Assembly: GCA_018396755.1 (NCBI GenBank) | Contig: JAGTQM010000018.1 | Span: 1 to 36,660, forward strand | DNA length: 36,660 bases | Direction: 5' to 3' | DNA from: Candidatus Bathyarchaeota archaeon | Lineage (GTDB): Archaea; Thermoproteota; CALKCG01; B24 | Part shown: one piece after another, positions 22,886 through 31,848 of the stretch | How positions within the stretch are numbered: the first letter of the stretch is position 1 | How the letters are laid out: the number at the start of each line of letters is the position of its first letter | Position numbers and translations under genes: made by a program | Notes under the pieces: model-generated | Told to the model about the DNA's origin: nothing | The model's database searches: none | The model's input: only the letters and a program-made list of their open reading frames with translations

Positions 22886-24151
22886 GTGAGGGGGTCGTTG
22901 AGGGCGTTAAAGGACTCATATCAAGTTAGAGCGTACAGCATAAAACATAACTATGATGTCAAGGAGTTCTTAGAGGCCTATAGGCAACTGCTACAAAGAG
23001 CATTCGATGAAATATGGAGAAACATGACGTGGAAGGAGAAGTGGATCGAAGGGAAAAGAAGGCTGATACCGATTATTCCAAAGGAGAACAGCTTTAAACA
23101 CCACTATTTGAGAGAACTTCTAATGGAGGGTTGGAGCTATTCTAAGCATTACGTTGATTCCGCTATAAAGCAGGCGTACTCAATTCTGAAGTCCTGGAGG
23201 AGAAACTATCTCAAAGGAGAGCGGAGCAGGACAAAGCCAGTTGTTAGGAAAAGGTTTGTGAGGATAAAGGAGACGCTATACTCATATAAAAATGGCAGGA
23301 TAAAGATAAGCATTAAACCCTACGAAGAATATCTTGAGTTTGACTTGTCAAAAGCTTGGTTTCTGAGCAGAGCAAGAGGGAAGATGGGCGAGCTAATACT
23401 CAAAGAGAACTATTTAACCATCACATTCAGGTTTAAAGAAAAAGACAGATTTGAATACATAGGGAATATAGCATGGGATTGCAACGAGAGAAGCCTTGAC
23501 GGCTTCAACCTAAGCCTTGGATGGATAAGAGTTGATTTGAAAGATTTATTCCATATTCATAGAGTCTATGAGCTCAAGAGGAAAGGGCTGCAAAGCAAGG
23601 CTTCAAGGAAGGTATCTCTGAGGAAAATCTTAGTAAAGTATTCAAAACGTGAAAAGAATAGGGCTGGAGATTTCATACACAAATTGACGACTTACTTGAC
23701 AAAGTCATTTAAAGGATACCTACACGGATTCGAGAGCCTCAATAAAAAGGGAATGTTTACGAATTCGAAGCGGCACAACAGGAATATTGCAAAAAGCGAT
23801 TGGAGAGCGATAATCACATTGATGAGCTATAAATCCAGAGTTCAACTCTTCAACCCACATAACTCGAGTAGAAGATGCTCTAGATGTGGGATGGTAAATG
23901 CCCCGAAAGGAGCTACCTATGAGTGCAGGTTCTGCGGGTTGAGGATAGACAGACAATTGAACGCGTGCATAAACCTATACCTTCAAATGGAGGGGCTTAC
24001 TCTATCTCCAAGGCTCTTTGACAAGCTGATGGAGAGGTGGAGCGGGTTCACCCCGACGGGGGAAAAGACCCATGAAAGTTCCGATGAATCCGCGAGGATC
24101 CTAAGGTTGATGAATCCCAAGAACTACGTATGTCTATTGAAAACTACGTAG
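22886..24151 (+). CDS. tnpB: TnpB, second copy, diverged
   Basis: A 421-residue TnpB only distantly like the one at 9868. RuvC-I reads IAWDCNERSLDGF, RuvC-II LHGFESLNKKG, RuvC-III LRIDRQLNACINL. The zinc ribbon is CSRCGM and CRFCGL. All three acidic residues are in place, though RuvC-I and II depart from the usual GIDxN and VxED/E forms. TPTGEKTHESSDE near the end is a TnpB tail type in which the DNA also encodes the omega-RNA. GTG 22886 opens the frame; TTG 22898 with GAGGGGG before it is a likely true start. No tnpA is near. It lies head to head with a minus-strand gene. Confidence 0.92.
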   Translation: MRGSLRALKDSYQVRAYSIKHNYDVKEFLEAYRQLLQRAFDEIWRNMTWKEKWIEGKRRLIPIIPKENSFKHHYLRELLMEGWSYSKHYVDSAIKQAYSILKSWRRNYLKGERSRTKPVVRKRFVRIKETLYSYKNGRIKISIKPYEEYLEFDLSKAWFLSRARGKMGELILKENYLTITFRFKEKDRFEYIGNIAWDCNERSLDGFNLSLGWIRVDLKDLFHIHRVYELKRKGLQSKASRKVSLRKILVKYSKREKNRAGDFIHKLTTYLTKSFKGYLHGFESLNKKGMFTNSKRHNRNIAKSDWRAIITLMSYKSRVQLFNPHNSSRRCSRCGMVNAPKGATYECRFCGLRIDRQLNACINLYLQMEGLTLSPRLFDKLMERWSGFTPTGEKTHESSDESARILRLMNPKNYVCLLKTT

Positions 24152-24154
24152 TTC
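24044..24154 (+). ncRNA. Putative omega-RNA scaffold at the 3' end of tnpB
   Basis: Two structures lie in the last 110 bp of tnpB. First, GGGTT (24044-24048) pairs with GACCC (24067-24071) around CCCC/GGGG (24051-24054/24058-24061). Second, GAACTACGTA (24121-24130) pairs exactly with TACGTAGTTC (24145-24154) over a 14-nt loop and includes the stop codon. TnpB guide RNAs overlap the gene's 3' end and finish at the element's right end, so a guide would start near 24155. Folded by eye only. Confidence 0.5.
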
Positions 24155-24477
24155 AGAACCGTTTAAGCTACGGATCGTATTTAAGACTTTATTGAGAATC
24201 CGGAGATGTTCTCCGCACATCTAGTCAAAGTTTTAAGAGGATATAGGCGCTTTAAAAGCTTAAGTTGCTCTTCTCATGGAGAGACCTCAGCATAAACGTT
24301 AAGGTCAGTTTCGGGGGATCCATCAAAGCCATGGATGGAAGGGCTCAGAGATCACCTCTATCATCATCCCAATAATAGTTTTAGAGGTATTCTTAAAATA
24401 AATGTTGCTAAGGTTTGACTTGGAAGATTTACTGTTGGTGAAGGGAAAGCTTTATATGAAGTTGTTGATAGTTATCC
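24155..24477. other. Intergenic region with leuS promoter
   Basis: No gene is seen in these 323 bp. TTTATATG at 24451-24458 is a TATA box centred about 24 nt before the leuS ATG, which predicts a leaderless or nearly leaderless mRNA. A short hairpin ATCCAT/ATGGAT occurs near 24319-24337. The left part probably holds the right border of the tnpB element. Confidence 0.5.
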
Positions 24478-27360
24478 ATGCTGGTGGCTTTTATTGCTTC
24501 AACCACGAAGTCTATCGAGGAAAAGTGGAGGAAGATATGGGAGGAGGAGAGGGCATACGAAGCTGATTTAAATCAGTCTAAGCCTAAGTTCTATTTGACG
24601 GTAGCATACCCATATCCCAATAGCCCTCAACACGTGGGTCATGGTAGAACATATACAATAACAGATATCTATGCACGGTATAAGAGGATGCGGGGTTTTC
24701 AAGTACTATTCCCCATGGGTTTCCACTACACTGGCACACCTATTCTCGCTATGGCTAAAAGACTAGCTTCGGAAGATGAAGAACTTAGAGACCTTTTCAT
24801 TAAGATATATAAAGTTCCTGAAGAAGTGCTCAAAGAACTTGAAGACCCATTTAAAATGGCGAGGTTTTTCCATGAAGAGATTAAGACTGGTATGAAGGAG
24901 ATGGGTTATTCTATAGATTGGAGAAGAGAATTTACAACAGTGGATCCAGGCTACAGCAGGTTTATACAATGGCAGTTTAGAAAGCTTAAAGAAAAGGGGT
25001 ATATTAAGATCGGTACGCATCCCGTAGGTTGGTGTCCAAGTTGTGGAAACCCTGTTGGACAACATGATACAAAAGGCGATGTGGAACCTGAAGTTGTTGA
25101 ATTTGTAGCTATAAAGTTTAAAATGGGAGACTTTTCCATACCTACAGCTACGCTTAGACCTGAAACAGTTTTCGGAGTTACAAACATATGGGTGAACCCT
25201 CAGGCCGATTATGTTAAAGCTATTGTTGATGGAGAGAAGTGGATAATAGGCTTAAAAGCTTCAGAGAGACTTAAACATCAAAACCTGAAGATGGAGATTT
25301 TAGAAGTTTTTAAAGGGCGGGATATTGTCGGGGGAAACGCGGTAAATCCCATCAATGGCCAGTTAGTACCAATCCTAGAAGCCAAGTTTGTAGATCCTGG
25401 TCATGCTACTGGCGTAGTCATGTCTGTACCTAGCCATGCTCCGTACGACTATATGGCACTTAAAGAAGCTAAGGAGAAGACTGGCTGCTTAATCGAGCCT
25501 ATAACAATCATCAGTTTTGAAGGAGCCGGAAATGTCCCAGCGGCTGATGTATGTAGGGAAATGGGTATTGAAAGCCAGACAGATCCGAAGCTTGAAGATG
25601 CTACTAAGGAGCTTTATAGACGTGAGTTAACATCTGGAATTATGCTTAGTAATACTGGCAAATATTCTGGTATGAGGGTCCCAGAGGCTAGGGAGCTTAT
25701 TAGGATAGAGCTTATTGAAAAGAACGACGCTAGGGTGATATACGAACTTTCAGAGAAAGTCTACTGTAGATGCGGTGAAAGTTGTGTTGTTAAGATTTTA
25801 GAGAATCAATGGTTCATAGATTATGGAAACCTCCAGTGGAAGGAGAAGGTGTATGAGTGTTTAGATTCCATGCGTATAGTCCCAGAGGAACTTAGGATCG
25901 AGTTTAAGAACGTCGTAGAATGGCTTAGAGAGAGGGCTTGCGCTAGACAGAGGGGTTTAGGTACGAAACTTCCATGGGACGAAAACTGGATAATAGAATC
26001 TCTATCTGACAGCACTATATACATGGCATACTACATAGTAGCCAAATACATAAACATGGGTCTAATCGACCCCACTAAGCTAAATGATGGCTTCTTCGAC
26101 TACGTACTCCTAGGATTAGGCAACCCTAGAGATGTAGCCTCTTCAATCGACGTGAAAACTGAGCTTATTGAAGAAATAAGGAGAGAATTCATCTACTACT
26201 ATCCTCTGGATAGTAGAAATTCTGGTAGAGACCTTGTTCCAAACCATTTAACGTTTTTCATATTTAACCATGTAGCTATATTTCCAAAAGAGCTTTGGCC
26301 TAAGCAAATAGTTATAAACGGTAGCGTTTTAATGGAGGGCCGTAAAATGTCTAAAAGCTTGGGTAATATAGTACCTCTTAGAGAGGCTGTTAGAGAATAC
26401 GGTGCAGATGCTTTAAGAATAGCTGTAGTATCCACAGCAGGATTACTTCAGGATGCAAACTTCAGTCCATCTCTAGCGAGAACCTTGGCGGATTTTCTCG
26501 AAACGCTTCGTAGACAGTACAGAGTGGTAGCCACCATGCCCAGTAGTAGCTCTAAAACCGATAGAGTTGATAAATGGCTGATAAGTAGATTACAGGAGAC
26601 AGTTAAAGAGGTTACAGAAGCCTTTGAAGAACTTGACGTTAGGAAGGCTGTTCAACTAGTGCTCTACCAGATGGATAACGATTTGAATTGGTTCCTTAGG
26701 AGGAAAGGCTGTTCAAACCTTGAAGAAGCTTTCCAGTACTCGAATATTTTGAAGAAGTTTATGGAGGTTAGAGCTAAGTTGCTGGCTCCTTTAGCACCCT
26801 ACACGGCTGAAGAAATCTGGAGTATAATTGGAGAAAGGGGGTTAATTTGTAAAGCTGAATGGCCTCAGCTAGATTCAAGCCTAATCGATGAAGAAGCTGA
26901 GAAAAGTGAAGAATTTATTAAAGAACTTATTGAGGATACTAATAAAATACTTAGGGTACTTCCCGGCAGACCGTCAAGAATAGTTTATTATGTAGCTGCT
27001 ACTTGGAAGTGGGATGTTTATAGAGAGATCTTAAGCATGAAGGAGCCTGACGTTAAAACGATCTTAATGAGGCTTGAGAAGACAGGTGTTGAAGTAGATA
27101 AAGCTGCTATTGCTAAATTCATTAGGACTACGATAGATATGTTACCTAAGATGGGTAGGGACTTTGTAAAATCTTGGGTTGAATTTAAACCGGATCATGA
27201 GTTTAATCTCCTAGAGGAGGCTAAAAGATTCTTGGAGAGAGAGTTTAGATGCGAAGTCCTAGTTTATTATGAAGATGCTTCAGAAGTTTACGATCCTAAG
27301 AAAAGAGCGGTGTTAGCTAGACCATGTAAACCAGCAATATACGTTGAAGTGGAGAAGTAA
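24478..27360 (+). CDS. leuS: Leucyl-tRNA synthetase, archaeal type
   Basis: The 960-residue enzyme charges tRNA-Leu. The HIGH motif is SPQHVGHGRTYTITD and KMSKS is GRKMSKSLGN. A zinc knuckle lies in GWCPSCGNPVG. The CP1 editing domain shows ATLRPETVFGVTNIW and DPGHATGVVMSVPSHAPYDY, which removes mis-charged tRNA. The long form and domain order are the archaeal/eukaryotic LeuRS type. ATG 24478 directly follows a TATA box. It converges on the DUF5655 gene, with one base between the stops. Confidence 0.97.
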   Translation: MLVAFIASTTKSIEEKWRKIWEEERAYEADLNQSKPKFYLTVAYPYPNSPQHVGHGRTYTITDIYARYKRMRGFQVLFPMGFHYTGTPILAMAKRLASEDEELRDLFIKIYKVPEEVLKELEDPFKMARFFHEEIKTGMKEMGYSIDWRREFTTVDPGYSRFIQWQFRKLKEKGYIKIGTHPVGWCPSCGNPVGQHDTKGDVEPEVVEFVAIKFKMGDFSIPTATLRPETVFGVTNIWVNPQADYVKAIVDGEKWIIGLKASERLKHQNLKMEILEVFKGRDIVGGNAVNPINGQLVPILEAKFVDPGHATGVVMSVPSHAPYDYMALKEAKEKTGCLIEPITIISFEGAGNVPAADVCREMGIESQTDPKLEDATKELYRRELTSGIMLSNTGKYSGMRVPEARELIRIELIEKNDARVIYELSEKVYCRCGESCVVKILENQWFIDYGNLQWKEKVYECLDSMRIVPEELRIEFKNVVEWLRERACARQRGLGTKLPWDENWIIESLSDSTIYMAYYIVAKYINMGLIDPTKLNDGFFDYVLLGLGNPRDVASSIDVKTELIEEIRREFIYYYPLDSRNSGRDLVPNHLTFFIFNHVAIFPKELWPKQIVINGSVLMEGRKMSKSLGNIVPLREAVREYGADALRIAVVSTAGLLQDANFSPSLARTLADFLETLRRQYRVVATMPSSSSKTDRVDKWLISRLQETVKEVTEAFEELDVRKAVQLVLYQMDNDLNWFLRRKGCSNLEEAFQYSNILKKFMEVRAKLLAPLAPYTAEEIWSIIGERGLICKAEWPQLDSSLIDEEAEKSEEFIKELIEDTNKILRVLPGRPSRIVYYVAATWKWDVYREILSMKEPDVKTILMRLEKTGVEVDKAAIAKFIRTTIDMLPKMGRDFVKSWVEFKPDHEFNLLEEAKRFLEREFRCEVLVYYEDASEVYDPKKRAVLARPCKPAIYVEVEK

Positions 27361-27361
27361 G

Positions 27362-28054
27362 CTAGCTTTTTGTTAAGTTTTCATATGCTTGTTTGAGGAG
27401 GTTGATGACATAGGGTATTTTATCTTGGCTTGTTATTCTCACACGACGATCCATTGGTGTGTCGAAGCTTTTTGGTATGGGTTTGCTTAAATTCTCAGGG
27501 TCATCTATCGGACCTCCTGAGCGGAATCTAATTTCGATTTCACGTTTAAGCGGTAAAACTCTTATATTTACGAAATAGTGCTTCATTTTACTACTTCTAT
27601 ACCCTATGAACGTCTTATTGATTTTTTCCTCGATGTCTGAGTCAAGCCTTAGTATTTCGTTTCTAAGTCTTAAAACGATTTCCTTTAAATCTTCACTTAG
27701 ACGTTTAAGGTGGTAGTCTATGGTGAGAGATGGTTTAGGTTGTTTAACCTCCTCCTCAGGCGCACTTACTGATTCAGCTTTACCGATGATTTCAATTTCA
27801 CCCGTAGGAGTTTTGACTTCAATAGGCTTGATTTTAACCTCCCACCAGAATTCATCTATTTGAATCGGAGTTTCCCTGGCTAAATTAGCCTTTACTTCTT
27901 CAAGATGCCTCATAAACTTAAGATAAAGCTCTTCTTCTTTAGATGAATCGTTCCAAGTGCAGATATCGCATATTGGAGCCTTTTTTCTAACACAGCCTAA
28001 GAGATATGGGCAGAAGACTAGGTCTTTCTCGATTTCACGTCTACTACAGGGCAT
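27362..28054 (-). CDS. DUF5655-type C-terminal domain protein with N-terminal cysteine cluster
   Basis: A 230-residue protein. Five cysteines lie in the first 32 residues (CPYLLGCVRKKAPICDICTW), enough for a metal site. A Lys/Glu-rich middle (about 45-125) follows. Residues 130-228 resemble DUF5655 (EEKINKTFIGYRSSKMKHYF, VNIRVLPLKREIEIRF, VINLLKQAYENL). That domain is found alone or beside DNA-modification proteins, but its function is not known to me. The ATG at 28054 is about 30 nt after a TATATATA box (28081-28088), so the mRNA is probably leaderless. No restriction or methylase gene is nearby. Confidence 0.65.
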   Translation of the reverse strand: MPCSRREIEKDLVFCPYLLGCVRKKAPICDICTWNDSSKEEELYLKFMRHLEEVKANLARETPIQIDEFWWEVKIKPIEVKTPTGEIEIIGKAESVSAPEEEVKQPKPSLTIDYHLKRLSEDLKEIVLRLRNEILRLDSDIEEKINKTFIGYRSSKMKHYFVNIRVLPLKREIEIRFRSGGPIDDPENLSKPIPKSFDTPMDRRVRITSQDKIPYVINLLKQAYENLTKS

Positions 28055-28298
28055 GAGATTTAAAGATAGAGTTTATTCGATATATATAGTTTTCCGTGAG
28101 CTTACGGATTCCGCTTTAATGATAGGGGTTGCTAGCATAAAAGCCGGTAGAGACTACATTTTGGCAGGTATATGAAGACTACTCCATCTCCTCGTCTTTA
28201 CGCTATTCGCCGAGAATTAATCTCTATATGGATTTTCATAGCGCAGTCCTTCAGATGCGCCTCTCGGATCTATCTTTGCCGCTTAATTATGGAAAACG
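28055..28298. other. Intergenic region with promoter of the DUF5655 gene
   Basis: TATATATA (28081-28088) is the TATA box for the minus-strand DUF5655 gene. Nothing else is convincing: open frames here are short and shift against each other. The small two-helix membrane protein ends at its right border. Confidence 0.5.
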
Positions 28299-28505
28299 CT
28301 ACTTCTTTTTATATCGTAAGACCAGCCCGTACAACCCGTGGAAGCCTAAAAGTAAACCTACAAATGAAGCTGAAAATGCGAAGAATGAGAGGGGAAATGA
28401 TGGCTCTAAGATGTCAATTACCATAAAGAGAGATATGAGGAAGCTTGTGGTCAAGAGAAAAGCCCCAATAATTATTTCAATGTATTCTCTATCAAGTACG
28501 ACCAT
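28299..28505 (-). CDS. Small two-helix membrane protein coupled to oppF
   Basis: A 68-residue protein with two hydrophobic helices (about 9-30, IEIIIGAFLLTTSFLISLFM; and 38-60, FPLSFFAFSASFVGLLLG). It starts with an acidic MVVLDREYIE and ends RYKKK, which gives a likely topology with both ends inside. The ATG lies within the last codons of oppF (14-nt overlap), the usual sign of translational coupling. It is probably an accessory part of the transporter operon or simply rides with it. I do not recognise a family. Confidence 0.6.
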   Translation of the reverse strand: MVVLDREYIEIIIGAFLLTTSFLISLFMVIDILEPSFPLSFFAFSASFVGLLLGFHGLYGLVLRYKKK

Positions 28506-29475
28506 AGAGCCAACACTTCACATAGTGGTTCCTATTGACTTCAATTATAGGAGGTTCTTTAACGTTGCATATGCCCTTCATCATGCTCTCACACCTAGGG
28601 TTGAAGCGGCAACCTGTTGGAGGATTTAACAGATTCGGCGGCTCACCAGCGGGAACATTTTTAATTATAAATCGATTCGACGGATCTGGGTCGGGTATAA
28701 CGTTTAACAGTGCTCTAGTGTATGGATGCAACGGGTTGGCTAATATTCTTCTCGTCTCCGCGCTTTCAACCATATGGCCGGCATACATGATGCAGATCTT
28801 CTCTGAGAAGTACCGCGTAGTCGAAAGATCATGTGTAATATATATGATGCCTAGCTCGTAGTCTTTTTGAAGCTTTTGCAGTAGTTTCAGTATTTCTATT
28901 CTAACTGATGCGTCTAACATTGAAACCGGCTCATCGGCTATTATTAACTTAGGTTCTAAGATTATAGCCCTTGCTATGACAAGCCTCTGCTGTTGACCAC
29001 CGCTTAACATATGTGGATATTTACCGATGAAGTCTTCAACCGGGGTTAGCTTGACCTGTTCAAGAGCTTTATATACTCTTTTATCCCGTTCTCTCCGATC
29101 CTTAACCCCATGTATTATAAGAGGCTCCTCTAAAATCCTCTTAACGGTCATAAATGATGGAAGCGCTCCAAATGGGTCTTGTTGAACAAGACCTGTTTCT
29201 CTCCTATACCATTTTAACTCTTTCCAACTTAGATGCGTCACATTTTTACTGGCGAATATTATTCTGCCGTCCGTAGGTTCGTATAGTCTAAGTATAGTTT
29301 TACCCAATGTAGTTTTACCACAACCGCTTTCACCAACTATTGAAATAGCTTCACCCTTGTTAAGGGTTAAGCTTACTCCATCCACCGCACGTATATATTC
29401 TCTTTTTCCAAAGAAACCTCTCCTTACTTCAAAGTATTTCCTCAATCCTTCAACGTTTAACAATGATGCGTTCAC
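28492..29475 (-). CDS. oppF: Oligopeptide ABC transporter ATPase, OppF/DppF type
   Basis: The ATPase has Walker A GESGCGKTTLGKT, Q-loop LVQQDP, signature LSGGQQQRL, Walker B LIIADEPVSMLD and H-loop YITHDLS. The C-terminal oligopeptide-transporter domain follows (HPYTRALL, PPNLLNPPTGCRFNPRC, then C and a last C in KCWL); these cysteines are conserved in the family and may bind Fe-S. GTG 29475 is chosen because GAGGGG lies 6 nt before it; a TTG at 29502 is inside oppD and unlikely. Together with OppD it drives the OppBC channel. Confidence 0.94.
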   Translation of the reverse strand: MNASLLNVEGLRKYFEVRRGFFGKREYIRAVDGVSLTLNKGEAISIVGESGCGKTTLGKTILRLYEPTDGRIIFASKNVTHLSWKELKWYRRETGLVQQDPFGALPSFMTVKRILEEPLIIHGVKDRRERDKRVYKALEQVKLTPVEDFIGKYPHMLSGGQQQRLVIARAIILEPKLIIADEPVSMLDASVRIEILKLLQKLQKDYELGIIYITHDLSTTRYFSEKICIMYAGHMVESAETRRILANPLHPYTRALLNVIPDPDPSNRFIIKNVPAGEPPNLLNPPTGCRFNPRCESMMKGICNVKEPPIIEVNRNHYVKCWLYGRT

Positions 29476-29477
29476 AA

Positions 29478-30440
29478 CTATCCCCTCACGTAAAGCCAAC
29501 ATTTTACGTAGAAGTTTTCATTCACATATATCAATGGAGGGTCTTTAACACACCTATCAAATGCGTAGGGACATCTTTCCGCAAACCTACATCCTTTAGG
29601 CAGATTTAAAAGGCTTGGAGGAGCCCCCGGTATGAAGTCTAACTTTTTTTCTGTTCTAAGTGTGGGAACACTTTCCATCAATTTCTGAGAATATGGATGT
29701 TTTGGATCGTGATAGAAGGTGTTTGCATCATTAAATTCAACGACCTGCCCAGCGTACATTACGGCTATTTTATCTGCCAATTCACTTGACAAACTAACAT
29801 CATGGGTTATGAATATCATGCTTAATTTTAGATCTTTTCGTATATTCTTCAGTAGATTCATAATATTTGCCTGAGTTAATACATCTAGTGAGGAGGTGGG
29901 TTCATCGAGGATCATCAGTTCAGGATTTGTCAGTAGAGACATTGCTATTATGATTCTCTGCTTCATACCGCCACTCAATTCAAACGGATAGCGATGAATG
30001 AAGTTTTCACTTATACCAACTCTCCTCAGGGTTTTTGCAGCTTTATCAAGAGCTTCATGCTTATCCATTTTTTGACGTAGAATCAATGGTTCGACCATCT
30101 GATCGCCTATTTTAATAACTGGGTTTAATGAGTTCAATGCAGCTTGCGGGACATATGTAATTTTAACCCATCTGACATCTCTTGTAAAGAACTCCTCCTC
30201 TAGTTCTATCAGGTTTAAATTGTTAAATAAAATAACCCCCTTATACGTAGATACGTTTCTAGGAAGTAGTCTTATTATTGATCTTGCTAAAGAGCTTTTT
30301 CCACAGCCAGATTCTCCAATAACTGCAACGGTTTCCCCTCTAGGTAGAGAGAATGAAACGTCGTCAACAGCTTTGACCTCTCCTTTCAATGTTCTATAGT
30401 ACATCACCAAATTTTTCACAGTGAGGTGGCTCTTTTCCAT
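29478..30440 (-). CDS. oppD: Oligopeptide ABC transporter ATPase, OppD/DppD type
   Basis: The 320-residue ATPase partner of OppF. Walker A is GESGCGKSSLARS, signature LSGGMKQRI, Walker B LMILDEPTSSLDV, H-loop FITHDVS. The C-terminal domain has CRFAERCPYAFDRC and a late KCWL, the same four-cysteine pattern as OppF. Its ATG overlaps the oppC stop (ATGTGATGG). No mutation is seen in any nucleotide-binding motif. Confidence 0.94.
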   Translation of the reverse strand: MEKSHLTVKNLVMYYRTLKGEVKAVDDVSFSLPRGETVAVIGESGCGKSSLARSIIRLLPRNVSTYKGVILFNNLNLIELEEEFFTRDVRWVKITYVPQAALNSLNPVIKIGDQMVEPLILRQKMDKHEALDKAAKTLRRVGISENFIHRYPFELSGGMKQRIIIAMSLLTNPELMILDEPTSSLDVLTQANIMNLLKNIRKDLKLSMIFITHDVSLSSELADKIAVMYAGQVVEFNDANTFYHDPKHPYSQKLMESVPTLRTEKKLDFIPGAPPSLLNLPKGCRFAERCPYAFDRCVKDPPLIYVNENFYVKCWLYVRG

Positions 30441-31846
30441 CACATTTCCCTCAATTTCGGATTGAATATCTTATCTAAAGCAAATCCAAGCATTGCAAAG
30501 CTTAATGAGGTGACGGCTAACATTAAAGACGGCTCTAAAACCCAGTAGTATAAGCCTTTGTATAGTGCACCATTAGAGTGAGCATCATTGATTATCTTAC
30601 CCCAAGTTGGAGCCAGAGGATCACCCAAGCCGAGTATTGCTAACGCCGCCTCTAGAAAAACGAAGTCTGCTACTGATAGGACTATAGATGGAATTATAGT
30701 GGGTAAAACTTTAGGAATTAAATAGTGAGTTAAAATTCTGAAGTTGCTAGCACCGTAAGCCCTAGAGGCTTCTATGTAGGGGAACTCTTTAATCTGTAGA
30801 AATATTGCTCTATAGTTTTTAACGCTTCCACCGAACATACTCAACACTATGATGACCACTAGAAGAATCCATATGTTAAACTTGTAAAATGTAGATATCA
30901 TTATTAGAATTGGTATGAAGGGGAGGACCATGAAAACTTCGGTGATCCTCTGTATGATTGTGTCGATTTTTCCTCCAAACCATGCGCTGACAGCTCCGAT
31001 AAACATCTGTATTAATGCTATAGAGAGGGATGCTATTACACCGAATGATAGTGCAATCGGTGTACCCCAGAGGAGGGCTATTCCTAAATCTCTTCTTAAA
31101 TGGTCTGTACCAGCCCAACTGTAAACTTTACCATATACGACGAGTTTAACGTCTAAATTCATATTTGCTTCAAACGCTATACCATCTATCCAAAGCTTGT
31201 AGTTTCCCTTCATCACTCTAGCCGTACTGGGGTCGAGAATACTACTGTCTTCTAATGCGAAAAGTAAAATGGTAATTGGGATATCGTATCCTATCGTCTC
31301 GTTAATTTTCCTTGAAATCGTGCTTTTAAGCTCTCTAGCCAGTCTATCATCGTTTGAAATGTAGTATCTATCTTCGCCCTTAGACAGGAGGAAGGACTTT
31401 AAGACTATGCTTCCACCGTTCGGTTTAACCCAGTGTATTGTTAACTGTGGTGCTGAAACGTTAAAGTTTGAGTTGAAAAACAGGTTCAATTCGCTTGGGA
31501 AATCGTCGTACTCGTAGTTGAATGAAAACTCGATTTTAATTCTGGTGATCTTATCGGATACTGGAATCAAAGCTTTAGATGCGCCCAGCTGGGGTTTTTT
31601 GGTATCCAGTATTATCGTTTCAGGCATCTTTTTAAAGGAGAATAGGTTTACCCAAGATGGCATAGCATTACGTGGATTGTTCAACCAATATAGTTCACCA
31701 GCCCTCCATAGTTTAGTGGCTTCATCGTAGGGTATGGCGAATATCGTATAGGCTGATATTCCTACTAAAATGAGTATGATTATTAGCCCACCTAAGGCAG
31801 ATCTGTAGGCGAATAATGTTCTAAGAGACTGTTTAATGTTTGACAA
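30440..31846 (-). CDS. oppC: Oligopeptide ABC transporter permease, OppC type with large outer loop
   Basis: At 468 residues it is longer than bacterial OppC (about 300). After helix 1 (about 17-35) a soluble outer domain of some 200 residues is inserted (DKITRIKIEFSFNYEYDDFP and onward). The usual channel domain follows, with five further helices and the EAA-loop ASRAYGASNFRILTHYLIP that contacts the ATPases. Such insertions are common in archaeal OppC. The start is TTG 31846, fixed by GGAGGT 8 nt before it, at the end of oppB. The outer domain may help docking of the large OppA. Confidence 0.92.
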   Translation of the reverse strand: MSNIKQSLRTLFAYRSALGGLIIILILVGISAYTIFAIPYDEATKLWRAGELYWLNNPRNAMPSWVNLFSFKKMPETIILDTKKPQLGASKALIPVSDKITRIKIEFSFNYEYDDFPSELNLFFNSNFNVSAPQLTIHWVKPNGGSIVLKSFLLSKGEDRYYISNDDRLARELKSTISRKINETIGYDIPITILLFALEDSSILDPSTARVMKGNYKLWIDGIAFEANMNLDVKLVVYGKVYSWAGTDHLRRDLGIALLWGTPIALSFGVIASLSIALIQMFIGAVSAWFGGKIDTIIQRITEVFMVLPFIPILIMISTFYKFNIWILLVVIIVLSMFGGSVKNYRAIFLQIKEFPYIEASRAYGASNFRILTHYLIPKVLPTIIPSIVLSVADFVFLEAALAILGLGDPLAPTWGKIINDAHSNGALYKGLYYWVLEPSLMLAVTSLSFAMLGFALDKIFNPKLREM

Positions 31847-31848
31847 CG

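Noticed and set aside
24105-24160. C/D-box-like TGATGA ... CTGA pattern around 24110
   Set aside because: No C'/D' boxes and no clear guide; the stretch is better explained as the tnpB 3' end.
27957-28629. Plus-strand frames in the gap between the DUF5655 gene and oppF
   Set aside because: They are antisense to the DUF5655 gene start, the two-helix protein or oppF, and shift against each other.
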